From positions 1 through 9,748 of the forward strand of contig JAAEEL010000054.1 in assembly GCA_013415795.1 (NCBI GenBank): DNA of 9,748 bases, read 5' to 3'. Positions 1 to 6,121 of the stretch are shown here, piece after piece. Within the stretch, counting starts at the first letter, position 1. Every line of letters starts with the position of its first letter. Under the pieces are notes generated by a model that saw only the letters and a program-made list of their open reading frames with translations, was not told the origin of the DNA and searched no databases. A program made the position numbers and the translations under genes. The DNA comes from Methanocellales archaeon (GTDB taxonomy: Archaea; Halobacteriota; UBA148).

Positions 1-445
1 CCCTGATTATCACTTTTCCGCCCTCAATAGCGGCAGATATGCCAGCGCTTTGAAGCTCGCCTACGATTGGACCTGGTTTAAAAGATGTGGGCCCTTTCTC
101 GATTATGACATCTTTGGAAAGGATATCTCCCGGCTTTGCTGGCGCCGGTAACTTACTCTTTTCTATAAGCCTATATAACTTGAATGGGTCTATCTCAGAG
201 AAAATCAGTGCCGTCTGATCTTCAATGAAATCTCCCATAGAATGAATTTTTTCATCCGACTCTTCCAGAGCACGTTTGATAAGCGTATTTCTCGACATTT
301 TCAGGAGGGCCTTTCCAAGTAGATCCCTCCTCATGGATTGCAATTGTTTGGCTGGCATACCCCTCATACCAACTATTCCTATTACAGAGTGTGCCTGGAC
401 TTTTTGCTTGATGTCCTCTATCTCTTCTTTCTTCCATTCTTTCAT
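1..445 (-). CDS. rpl10: Large ribosomal subunit protein L10 (uL10/P0), 3' part missing
   Basis: Base of the ribosomal stalk: it binds the 23S rRNA GTPase centre beside L11 and carries the L12 dimers that recruit elongation factors. I translated it by hand from the ATG at 445-443; 148 codons stay open to the window edge. The start reads MKEWKKEEIEDIK, followed by an archaeal L10 core (GIVGMRGMPAKQLQSMRRDL at about residues 23-42, then the RNTLIKRALEE helix at 52-62). The later part (PAKPGDI, then FKPGPIVGELQSAGI at about 121-135) matches the extra domain II that archaeal and eukaryotic L10/P0 have and bacterial L10 lacks. The ATG follows the L1 stop directly (TGAATG), and an AGGGTG Shine-Dalgarno lies within the last L1 codons, so the two are translationally coupled. 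The C-terminal helices and the probable next gene (L12) lie outside the window. Family assignment is firm. Confidence 0.95.
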   Translation of the reverse strand, partial: MKEWKKEEIEDIKQKVQAHSVIGIVGMRGMPAKQLQSMRRDLLGKALLKMSRNTLIKRALEESDEKIHSMGDFIEDQTALIFSEIDPFKLYRLIEKSKLPAPAKPGDILSKDVIIEKGPTSFKPGPIVGELQSAGISAAIEGGKVIIR

Positions 446-1081
446 TCAAAGCACCCTTATAGAAGGTCCCATGGTAGTTTTAACATATATAGAATGAATT
501 TTATGTTTTTCTACCTTTGTCTCAAGTCTTTTGATGATCGCTTCAATGTTCGCTGCAATTTCCTCAGGAGCCATGGTCTCACAACCAACGATTGTGTGGA
601 ATGTAATTTTATCTTTAGACCTTATCTTGACCGTCTTTCTCAGCCTTTCTATGGGTTTGGATATATCAGCACCTGGTGGGATCGGGCTCGGCATATTTCC
701 CCTAGGTCCGAGCACTGTGCCCAAGTTTTTACCGATGGATGGCATTAAAGAGGCTTCTGCAATAAAGAAGTCATGGTCATTGGCAAGGGTCTTGGCCCTT
801 TTTTTGTTCTCTCCTAGCACATCGATTTGTTCTGGAAGGATTATTAGATCTGCACCCGCTTTTTCTGCATTAACTGCAAGTTCGCCTGACGCAAAAACTG
901 CAATCTTCACGGGCTTGCCCAACCCATTTGGTAGAATTATTTCCTCATCAATCCTGTTTTGGGTATTGCTCATGTCAATATTTCGCAAGTTAATTGCCAG
1001 ATCGATGCTCTCGGTAAAATTTCGTTTAACTGGCCTCTCTAGGGCTTTTTTAACAGCTTTTAATATTTCTCTCTGCGCCAT
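446..1081 (-). CDS. rpl1: Large ribosomal subunit protein L1 (uL1)
   Basis: L1 forms the mobile L1 stalk at the ribosomal E site and helps release deacylated tRNA. In methanogenic archaea it also represses translation of its own operon by binding an mRNA copy of its 23S rRNA site. The 211 residues are a normal archaeal length. Visible hallmarks are NFTESIDLAINLRNID at 21-36 (domain I, RNA-binding), the family signature GTVLGPRGNMPSP at 121-133, and the C-terminal KTTMGPSIRV at 201-210. The ATG is placed by GGAGGG at 1092-1087, 5 to 6 nt upstream. A 273-nt gap separates it from L11 while L10 follows with no gap, so L1-L10 probably form a separately controlled unit. A candidate regulatory hairpin sits directly upstream. 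Identification is certain; the regulation is inferred. Confidence 0.97.
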   Translation of the reverse strand: MAQREILKAVKKALERPVKRNFTESIDLAINLRNIDMSNTQNRIDEEIILPNGLGKPVKIAVFASGELAVNAEKAGADLIILPEQIDVLGENKKRAKTLANDHDFFIAEASLMPSIGKNLGTVLGPRGNMPSPIPPGADISKPIERLRKTVKIRSKDKITFHTIVGCETMAPEEIAANIEAIIKRLETKVEKHKIHSIYVKTTMGPSIRVL

Positions 1082-1086
1082 TTAGT

Positions 1087-1123
1087 CCCTCCGTAGTGCA
1101 TACGACCTACCAGTCTACTACGG
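1087..1123 (-). promoter_or_regulatory. Two-helix hairpin joined to the L1 Shine-Dalgarno; candidate L1 autoregulatory site
   Basis: Read on the minus strand, CCGTAGT (1123-1117) pairs perfectly with ACTACGG (1097-1091). Inside is a second short helix, GACT (1115-1112) with GGTC (1107-1104), capped by GGTA. The two helices are separated by an asymmetric internal loop: one base (A) on the 5' side and six (GTATGC) on the 3' side. The 3' end of the lower stem supplies the first two G of the Shine-Dalgarno GGAGGG (1092-1087), six bases before the L1 ATG. L1 sites on rRNA and mRNA are known to be two helices flanking an asymmetric loop, so this layout fits. The pairing is seen; protein binding is inferred. 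Confidence 0.5.
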
Positions 1124-1174
1124 TTTTGGGTTTCCTAGTTATCTAAACCTATACTTTAATCTATCGGTGCATGG

Positions 1175-1184
1175 TATTAATAAT
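1175..1184 (-). promoter_or_regulatory. Weak candidate TATA box for the L1-L10 unit
   Basis: In the L11-L1 gap the minus strand reads GGAAG followed by ATTATTAATA, a purine-rich BRE-like element and an AT-rich box. This would place transcription start near 1153-1150, giving a leader of about 70 nt that contains the whole hairpin at 1091-1123. A second possibility is TTAAAGTA at 1159-1152, with a start near 1129 just ahead of the hairpin. Neither is a good consensus match, so the gap could also be a processed part of a longer transcript. Confidence 0.28.
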
Positions 1185-1203
1185 CTTCCTAACAGGTTAT
1201 TAG

Positions 1204-1276
1204 CTCTAACATTTTTGAGTTCCACTGATAAATGTTCTTGTATCCCTGATGAGGATATTAGAGCCCTTTGTTAGAG
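1204..1276 (-). repeat. Overlapping inverted repeats in the L11-L1 gap
   Basis: CTCTAACA (minus strand 1276-1269) is the exact complement of TGTTAGAG (1211-1204), 57 bases apart. Overlapping with the right arm, AACATTT (1236-1230) can instead pair with AAATGTT (1214-1208) over a 15-base loop. The two pairings exclude each other. They lie after the L11 stop, in a stretch with pyrimidine-rich runs near 1280-1310 that could end L11 transcription. In AT-rich DNA such 7-8 bp repeats can arise by chance. Confidence 0.3.
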
Positions 1277-1354
1277 AATAAAAGAGAATAGAATTAAAAT
1301 TCTTCTGACTTTTATTGAATTGTAGGAGAGAGGACAAAGAGGATCATAAACACT

Positions 1355-1831
1355 TTAATATACAAGAGTGTCATCATACTTTCCTTGTCCGATGTCTTGG
1401 ATGACTTCTTTGATTTTTTTACCTTCCATGGTGACTCCCATAGACATGCATGTTCCTAGAACTTCCTTAAAAGCATTTTTAAAGCTAAGCGATAGCATAG
1501 AATCTTTCTTCATCTTAGCAATGCGCATAACCTGCTCAAAAGAGAGATCTCCCACAAAATCAGTTCCAGGCGTAGAGGAGCCTTTCTCAATGGAAAGTTC
1601 TTGCATGATTAACGTCGATGTAGGTGGTGTTCCCACCTCTATGGACACGTTCTTTTTATTATCTATGAATAACTTTACAGGAACTTGCATTCCATTGAAT
1701 TCCTTCGTTTTTTCGTTTATCTCGTCGACCACTTGTTTGATATTTATTCCAAGCGGACCCAAGGACGGTCCGAGCGGAGGGCCTGGATTTGCATTTCCTC
1801 CTGGAACTAGAACTTCTATGACCTCTACCAT
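1355..1831 (-). CDS. rpl11: Large ribosomal subunit protein L11 (uL11)
   Basis: L11 binds the GTPase-associated region of 23S rRNA together with L10 and takes part in factor-driven GTP hydrolysis. The 158 residues match archaeal L11. The N-terminal domain has the conserved proline/glycine stretch GNANPGPPLGPSLGPLGIN at 12-30, and the C-terminal RNA-binding domain contains DLSFEQVMRIAKMKKDSML at about 95-113. The ATG at 1831 is one base after the Spt5 stop, and its Shine-Dalgarno GGAGG lies within the run of glutamate codons that ends Spt5, so translation of the two is coupled. It ends with TAA, followed by a 273-nt gap before L1. That separates L11 from L1, as in archaea where L1-L10-L12 form their own operon. 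Confidence 0.97.
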   Translation of the reverse strand: MVEVIEVLVPGGNANPGPPLGPSLGPLGINIKQVVDEINEKTKEFNGMQVPVKLFIDNKKNVSIEVGTPPTSTLIMQELSIEKGSSTPGTDFVGDLSFEQVMRIAKMKKDSMLSLSFKNAFKEVLGTCMSMGVTMEGKKIKEVIQDIGQGKYDDTLVY

Positions 1832-1832
1832 T

Positions 1833-2294
1833 TTATTCCTCCTCTTCCTTGCTTAGCACCCTTACATGATCTCCTCTTACAGTAACTGGAATGGGAACCA
1901 TCGCTTCGAACAACTCAACTGTTATCTCTTCTCTGGTCTCGTCCACACGTTTAACCCTTGCTTTTTCACCTTTAAAGGGTCCTGCAATCAACTCGATGAT
2001 GCTGCCTTCGGATATTCCAGTAACAGTGGGCTTAGGCGTCAAGAAATGTTCTACCTCTACCAGTGTAGTGCTTCCTTTAACCATTCCCTTGGCGTGTGGA
2101 ATACCTTTAATCGCCTGATCTACGATCTCAGGAGCTGATGATTCAACTAATACGTATCCTTTAAGCTCATCAGGAACTAAAACCGCTCTTATATCATAGC
2201 CCTCTTTTCTGACAGCTTGCTCAAGTAAGTTCGCAACGGGTCTTTCTTGATTTGCAGTAGTTTTGATCACATAGATAGCTGTTTCAGTTGTCAA
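1833..2294 (-). CDS. spt5: Transcription elongation factor Spt5 (NusG family), TTG start
   Basis: Archaeal Spt5 binds the RNA polymerase clamp, with Spt4, across the DNA cleft and raises processivity; its KOW domain can contact the ribosome. At 153 residues it has the usual archaeal two-domain form: an NGN domain at about 5-85 (IYVIKTTANQERPVANLL near the start, LKGYVLVES at 44-52) and a KOW domain at about 95-147 (GPFKGEKARVKRVD at 105-118). The start is TTG at 2294-2292. An in-frame TAG lies four codons upstream, no ATG or GTG is available, and GGGTGAT at 2307-2301 is correctly spaced. The Spt4 partner gene is not in the window. Placed between SecE and L11, it follows the common archaeal order. 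Confidence 0.95.
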   Translation of the reverse strand: MTTETAIYVIKTTANQERPVANLLEQAVRKEGYDIRAVLVPDELKGYVLVESSAPEIVDQAIKGIPHAKGMVKGSTTLVEVEHFLTPKPTVTGISEGSIIELIAGPFKGEKARVKRVDETREEITVELFEAMVPIPVTVRGDHVRVLSKEEEE

Positions 2295-2300
2295 GGTAAT

Positions 2301-2307
2301 ATCACCC
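2301..2307 (-). promoter_or_regulatory. Shine-Dalgarno that sets the spt5 TTG start
   Basis: GGGTGAT on the minus strand matches the archaeal 16S tail closely and stands six bases before TTG. Its first G is the last base of the secE TAG stop, so the end of secE and the start of spt5 are tied together. Confidence 0.75.
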
Positions 2308-2489
2308 TAGTCACCCATAAATAAAAGCGGCATGCTAGTCATTAAAAGGTAAATCAAAAAACCCATCAAACCTATTAGTAGGATGCCTGCACCTGCAATC
2401 TTTGCAATCATGGTGAACTCTTCCCTGCTCGGTCTTCTGGTTAGCTTGAGAATTCTTGCGTAATCACTGAGTTTATTTGACTTATCCAA
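2307..2489 (-). CDS. secE: Protein translocase subunit SecE/Sec61-gamma, TTG start
   Basis: The small clamp subunit of the SecYE-beta membrane channel, which holds the two halves of SecY together. The 60-residue protein has an amphipathic N-terminal helix (DYARILKLTRRPSREEF at about 9-25; the RPSREEF motif is typical of archaeal SecE) followed by one transmembrane segment at about 30-52 (IAGAGILLIGLMGFLIYLLM). The start is TTG at 2489-2487. The next in-frame methionine (residue 27) would remove the conserved amphipathic helix, and AAGGTGAG at 2503-2496 is well spaced for the TTG. There are 7 nt to FtsZ upstream and 12 nt to Spt5 downstream. Length and topology are normal for archaea. Confidence 0.92.
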   Translation of the reverse strand: MDKSNKLSDYARILKLTRRPSREEFTMIAKIAGAGILLIGLMGFLIYLLMTSMPLLFMGD

Positions 2490-2495
2490 TATTTA

Positions 2496-2503
2496 CTCAC
2501 CTT
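2496..2503 (-). promoter_or_regulatory. Shine-Dalgarno that sets the secE TTG start
   Basis: AAGGTGAG lies across the last codon and the TGA stop of ftsZ, with seven bases between GGTGA and the TTG. It supports the non-ATG start, as no closer upstream codon fits, and couples secE translation to ftsZ. Confidence 0.72.
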
Positions 2504-3591
2504 AAGAAATCTATACCAAATTTATGCACGGTACCTCTTGTAGCCTCTGGTTTTCCATAGATTTGAGGAGACTTTACTCCCGTGACGATGAGCATTGTCC
2601 TAACGGTACGCTCCAGTTCTGGGTCAACTTGCGCCCCCCAAATCAGTCTTGCGCTTGGATCAACGCGTCGATAAACTTCCTCTAAAGCACCCTCTGCCTC
2701 CGAAACAGACATATCTGGGCCCCCAGTAACGTTAACCAATGCTGCAGTCGCACCAGAAATGTCGATATCTAATAGAGGAGACTTCAGTGCTTTCCTTACA
2801 GATTCAGCTGCCCTATCTTCACCTTCTGCTTCTCCTAAGCCGATCATCGCCACACCACCGTTCTCCATCACTGTTCGAACGTCTGCAAAGTCAAGGTTAA
2901 CTATACCTGGCTTAGTGATAAGTTCTGTGATCCCCTGGACGGCCCGCATAAGCACCTCATCAGCTACTTTAAATGCAGCTTGCAACGGCAATCTTGGCAC
3001 GATCTCTAGTAATTTGTCATTTGGTACAACTATCACAGTATCGGCAATATCCCTCAAACGATCCAAGCCTGCTTCAGCATTTGTCTTTCGAACCATACCC
3101 TCTACGATAAATGGAAGTGTAACAATAGCAATCGTTAATGCTCCTTCATCTTTTGCCGCTTCAGCTACGATGGGTGATGAACCGGTACCAGTGCCGCCAC
3201 CAAGACCGCATGTGACGAATACCACATCTGCGCCTTCTACGCATGCTCGGATCTCTTCTTCGCTCTCCCTAGCAGCTTCTTCTCCTATTTGGGGAACGCT
3301 ACCAGCGCCAAGTCCCCTGTTTCTCTTGCCCCCTATCAAGAGTTTTTTATTGGCAACGATATTAAGCAAATGTTGGGCATCTGTGTTCAAAGCAATCAAG
3401 TCTGATCCCTTGATATCCCCTTCAACCATTCTTTGTATTGTATTGGACCCCGCACCACCACATCCTATAACAACGATGTTGGTCTTAAGTCCCTTCAATA
3501 GTTTCTCAAGCTCCTCATCGGTTTGAGGATTGCGCTTAGCTTGATTTTCCTTTTCGGATCTTGTAATCGCCTCCTCTATGATAGATTTCAT
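2497..3591 (-). CDS. ftsZ: Cell division protein FtsZ (archaeal FtsZ1-like)
   Basis: Tubulin-like GTPase that polymerises at mid-cell to form the division ring. Of its 364 residues, the first 35 or so are a charged archaeal extension. The GTPase domain follows, with GCGGAGSN at 43-50, the tubulin signature GGGTGTGSS at 131-139, and the T7 synergy loop NLDFADV at 232-238, which carries the acidic residues that complete the active site of the next subunit. All catalytic motifs are intact. The C-terminus ends with FGIDFLR and has no long linker. The ATG at 3591 is backed by GGAGGAGA at 3605-3598. Its position next to secE and spt5 is the usual setting of euryarchaeal FtsZ1; the FtsZ1 label rests on this context and on overall similarity. 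Cell position regulators are not visible nearby. Confidence 0.96.
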   Translation of the reverse strand: MKSIIEEAITRSEKENQAKRNPQTDEELEKLLKGLKTNIVVIGCGGAGSNTIQRMVEGDIKGSDLIALNTDAQHLLNIVANKKLLIGGKRNRGLGAGSVPQIGEEAARESEEEIRACVEGADVVFVTCGLGGGTGTGSSPIVAEAAKDEGALTIAIVTLPFIVEGMVRKTNAEAGLDRLRDIADTVIVVPNDKLLEIVPRLPLQAAFKVADEVLMRAVQGITELITKPGIVNLDFADVRTVMENGGVAMIGLGEAEGEDRAAESVRKALKSPLLDIDISGATAALVNVTGGPDMSVSEAEGALEEVYRRVDPSARLIWGAQVDPELERTVRTMLIVTGVKSPQIYGKPEATRGTVHKFGIDFLR

Positions 3592-3626
3592 TTTAATTCT
3601 CCTCCATTAACTCATAGCTTACAAGG

Positions 3627-3634
3627 ATTTATAT
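3627..3634 (-). promoter_or_regulatory. Candidate TATA box for the ftsZ-secE-spt5-L11 unit
   Basis: The minus strand reads AAAAAC-ATATAAAT at the end of dtdA, a good archaeal BRE/TATA pair. The expected start, about 26 nt on, falls near 3608-3602 just at the ftsZ Shine-Dalgarno, giving a very short leader. Since the gap to dtdA is only 37 nt, ftsZ may also be read through from upstream. Confidence 0.42.
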
Positions 3635-4435
3635 GTTTTTATTATCATTCTCCTTAATATCGCTTTCCTTAAGCACCGTACAATTAAGTTTGTGTATGAT
3701 ATGACATAAGCGATCACGTTGATGAGCATTTATTCTGGGATCAAAATATGCAAGATTTGTGCCAGATTTTTCAAATGCTTGTTTGAGCATGAATTCGTCC
3801 ACCTGGTGCAAAACATGGTCAGAAAATATATGTCCAAATGCGATGTCTGAATTAAAGATCAATTTCGTCAGCCTACGTGCATAATGAGATCCACCAAGAC
3901 CTATTGCTACTCTGCCTGATATAACTTTTAATGCCAAGATGGCATTTGCGATAACCTTTGCCGGAGCATCAAGGCACCATTGATTTTTTGTGCTTCCGAT
4001 TTCGACATACAAAGAAGGCATATGCAAAAAAGAGGGGCCATGGTGAGTAGCTTCCATCGTGACATCATCATAGGAAGATTTTAAAGATAATAACAGAGCT
4101 TTGGCCGCATGAGGAGCGGCTACGGCCAATTCTCTTGGCCGTCCCCCAAATTTCGCCTCCGAAAAATTTCCAGTGAAATGTACTGTTAGGATGGGGCTTT
4201 TATCCTTGCCCTCATGTCGAGATATAAAAATCAGCAAATCTGATTTTATGCCATCAACTTCCATTTTTTTATCGATTCCATCTTGGCAAAGATGTGGTTC
4301 GTCGATTTCAATAAGTCTGAAATTCTTATGCTTATATCCTTTATCAGCTGGTTTCCATATTACGGCTTCCATCAACTTTTTTTGGATATTTAAGCTGGCT
4401 GGATCTTTCGAGGAGGCGATAATGGTAATGTTCAT
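3629..4435 (-). CDS. dtdA: D-aminoacyl-tRNA deacylase, archaeal type (DtdA/DTD2)
   Basis: Hydrolyses the ester bond of D-amino acids wrongly attached to tRNA, so freeing the tRNA and keeping D-residues out of protein; it acts in the cytosol and is zinc-linked in the family. The 268 residues agree with archaeal DtdA. Conserved motifs in order are SRHEGKDKSPILTVHFTGN at 72-90, EATHHGP at 128-134, EIGS at 145-148 and GLGGSHYARR at 179-188, followed by FGHIFSDH. The many histidines are those conserved in the family. It starts at ATG 4435 with AGGTGA four bases upstream, 8 nt after the antiporter stop. Its place between an antiporter and ftsZ suggests co-transcription, not a shared function. The fold is unrelated to bacterial Dtd (DTD1). 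Confidence 0.93.
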   Translation of the reverse strand: MNITIIASSKDPASLNIQKKLMEAVIWKPADKGYKHKNFRLIEIDEPHLCQDGIDKKMEVDGIKSDLLIFISRHEGKDKSPILTVHFTGNFSEAKFGGRPRELAVAAPHAAKALLLSLKSSYDDVTMEATHHGPSFLHMPSLYVEIGSTKNQWCLDAPAKVIANAILALKVISGRVAIGLGGSHYARRLTKLIFNSDIAFGHIFSDHVLHQVDEFMLKQAFEKSGTNLAYFDPRINAHQRDRLCHIIHKLNCTVLKESDIKENDNKNI

Positions 4436-4443
4436 ATGTTCAC

Positions 4444-5613
4444 CTAAGATATCGACCTATTTGTCAGTCCAACGGTATATTTCAAAGCAATTGGGGTTAC
4501 TATAAGTGATATTGCAACCATCAAAACTACAGCTGAAAAAATCTCGGACGATATAACTCCCATACTTTTACCTATGCTGATGATTACCACTCCAACTTCA
4601 GCTCTAGGCATCATGCCCACGCCAAATATTAAGCTGTCATAGGAATCAAAACCGACGAGCTTAGATCCTATGAAGCCACCAAGTATCTTTCCTACTAATG
4701 CGAGGATTATGAGAAGAGCTGTAAATAAGCCCGCAGCGATTAGTGCATCCAGATCAACAGATAAACCGATAAAAACGAAGAAAATTGGTACGAATATGCC
4801 ATATGAAAAACCGCTGACCTTGTCTTTTACATCTCTGATCTTGGCAAATGGGAGGGTGGAGAGAATCAAACCTCCAAGAAATGCCCCTATAACTGCATGT
4901 AAACCTAATTCATCTGCTAAAAAAGCGGAAAATAATGCAACAACAATCACGCCAGAAAAGATCGCTTCTTCAACATGCATTTTTTGTATATATTTAAAGA
5001 GTTTTGGAAGAACATGTAGACCTAAGACGACCATTATGAATATGAAAGTGACTAATTTGCCCCCCATGGTCAAAATTTGACCAAATGCTATCTTAGAATA
5101 CAATGCTATTTGCGTAAGAACTGCCAACGTGAAGATAGCTATTACGTCGTCCAATATGGCTGCAGATAAAATGGTTGAGCCAACTTTGGTCGATATGTAC
5201 TTAAGATCTATCAATACCCTAACAGAGGCCCCTATAGAGGTCGGACAGAATGCAGCACCTATGAATAGCGACTCTAATAACGTAAAATTGAACACAGTAC
5301 CCAGCAGAAAACCAAATATGAAAGGTATCATAACACCAAATATAGTAGGAGAGATTGATTGCCTGAATATGCCTTGTAATTCACGCAGATTCACCTCTTT
5401 GTATCCTGTTGTAAACAAGAGAAATATTACACCAAGTTCTGCTAAGAATTTCAGTATCTCATTATCAGGATTGACAAAGATCATGGTTCCAAGGAAGATA
5501 CCTGCAAAGATTTCACCTAAAACACTTGGAAAGCCTATTCGCACAAAGAATTCGCCGAAAACCTTTGCAAAAAATAATACTAAAATTATCTGGAGAAGTA
5601 TGTTCATCCTCAC
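4444..5613 (-). CDS. Cation:proton antiporter, CPA2 family (NapA/KefB-like)
   Basis: Membrane antiporter exchanging Na+ or K+ for protons. The 389 residues are hydrophobic nearly throughout, with about 12-13 predicted transmembrane segments. Landmarks are GEIFAGIFLG at 33-42, LGVIFLLFTTGYK at 60-72, the unwound-helix region FCPTSIGASVRVL at 122-134, the paired aspartates ILDDV at 153-157 (D155, D156), IFFVFIGLSVDL at 277-288, and MMPRAEVGV at 335-343. The Asp-Asp pair is what electrogenic NapA/NhaA-type antiporters use for ion binding, and R337 lies where a basic residue faces it. There is no C-terminal TrkA-N/C domain, so the protein is a bare transporter. The start is given as GTG 5613, overlapping the CBS stop by one base (TAGTG); ATG at 5607, two codons later, is an equal alternative. 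Ion specificity cannot be read from the sequence. Confidence 0.9.
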   Translation of the reverse strand: MRMNILLQIILVLFFAKVFGEFFVRIGFPSVLGEIFAGIFLGTMIFVNPDNEILKFLAELGVIFLLFTTGYKEVNLRELQGIFRQSISPTIFGVMIPFIFGFLLGTVFNFTLLESLFIGAAFCPTSIGASVRVLIDLKYISTKVGSTILSAAILDDVIAIFTLAVLTQIALYSKIAFGQILTMGGKLVTFIFIMVVLGLHVLPKLFKYIQKMHVEEAIFSGVIVVALFSAFLADELGLHAVIGAFLGGLILSTLPFAKIRDVKDKVSGFSYGIFVPIFFVFIGLSVDLDALIAAGLFTALLIILALVGKILGGFIGSKLVGFDSYDSLIFGVGMMPRAEVGVVIISIGKSMGVISSEIFSAVVLMVAISLIVTPIALKYTVGLTNRSIS

Positions 5614-6044
5614 TACCTTACCTTGTAAATTTCATTGATTATGTCCCTTTTTGAAAGAATACCTACGAGTTTTTTATCAACTACAACACACATCCTATGG
5701 ATTGAATGTTTTATCATTAAAGCAGCAGCATCTTCTAGGCGCGTATCTGGAGAAATTGTTATTGGGTGATGATCCATTATACCTTTAGCATCTTCACCTA
5801 GTAACATAGTGATTGACCGACCGAACATCGCTGAAGGCACACTTCCTATCAATAGACTCTGTAAAACTATGTCCTCGTTGACAGTTCCCAACAACTCTCC
5901 ATCAGGTGTGACGACAGGGTAGCTATGATAGTGATATTTCTTGAATAACTCAAGCAAATCTTGGAGGGTATCATTTTCCCTTACGGTCACGACGTCCCTG
6001 GTCATTACATCCTTTACGTTGGTGCCGATTTCCGCTTCTGTCAT
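5613..6044 (-). CDS. Stand-alone CBS-pair protein
   Basis: A cytosolic protein of 143 residues consisting of two CBS motifs and little else: CBS1 at about 10-62 (VKDVMTRDVVTVRENDTL at the start, PDGELLGTVNEDIV at the end) and CBS2 at about 86-141 (AKGIMDHHPITISPDTRL to KKLVGILSKRDIINEI). CBS pairs dimerise and bind adenosine nucleotides (ATP, AMP, S-adenosylmethionine, c-di-AMP), usually to control a partner. No catalytic domain is attached. It overlaps the antiporter start by one base, so the natural inference is that it senses a nucleotide or the energy state and regulates that transporter; this is not proven by sequence. No Shine-Dalgarno is seen before its ATG, and a TATA box sits about 27 bases upstream, so the mRNA is probably leaderless. 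Confidence 0.9.
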   Translation of the reverse strand: MTEAEIGTNVKDVMTRDVVTVRENDTLQDLLELFKKYHYHSYPVVTPDGELLGTVNEDIVLQSLLIGSVPSAMFGRSITMLLGEDAKGIMDHHPITISPDTRLEDAAALMIKHSIHRMCVVVDKKLVGILSKRDIINEIYKVR

Positions 6045-6067
6045 GGATTAGGTTATATTGAGCATTT

Positions 6068-6080
6068 CTTAAAAACTTTC
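6068..6080 (-). promoter_or_regulatory. Promoter of the CBS-antiporter unit, leaderless
   Basis: GAAAG-TTTTTAAG on the minus strand is a BRE/TATA pair whose centre is about 27 nt from the CBS ATG at 6044, so transcription should begin at or next to the start codon. The absence of a Shine-Dalgarno agrees. The same A/T block, with CTTAA repeats in both directions (6068-6085), may also serve the divergent gene at 6122. Confidence 0.58.
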
Positions 6081-6121
6081 TTAAGTAAAGTAGCCTATTG
6101 TAAACCAATGGTTGGAATAGC

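Noticed and set aside
252..449. 65-codon minus-strand frame starting with TTG just before the L10 start
   Set aside because: It runs in another frame across the L10 gene, and its product resembles nothing; L10 in the frame starting at 445 is conserved throughout.
531..1085. 184-codon plus-strand frame
   Set aside because: It lies wholly antisense to L1, with no promoter or ribosome site; it is a shadow of codon bias.
2759..3526. 255-codon plus-strand frame
   Set aside because: It is antisense to ftsZ, serine/proline-rich in the way that mirror frames of conserved genes are, and the FtsZ motifs are intact on the minus strand.
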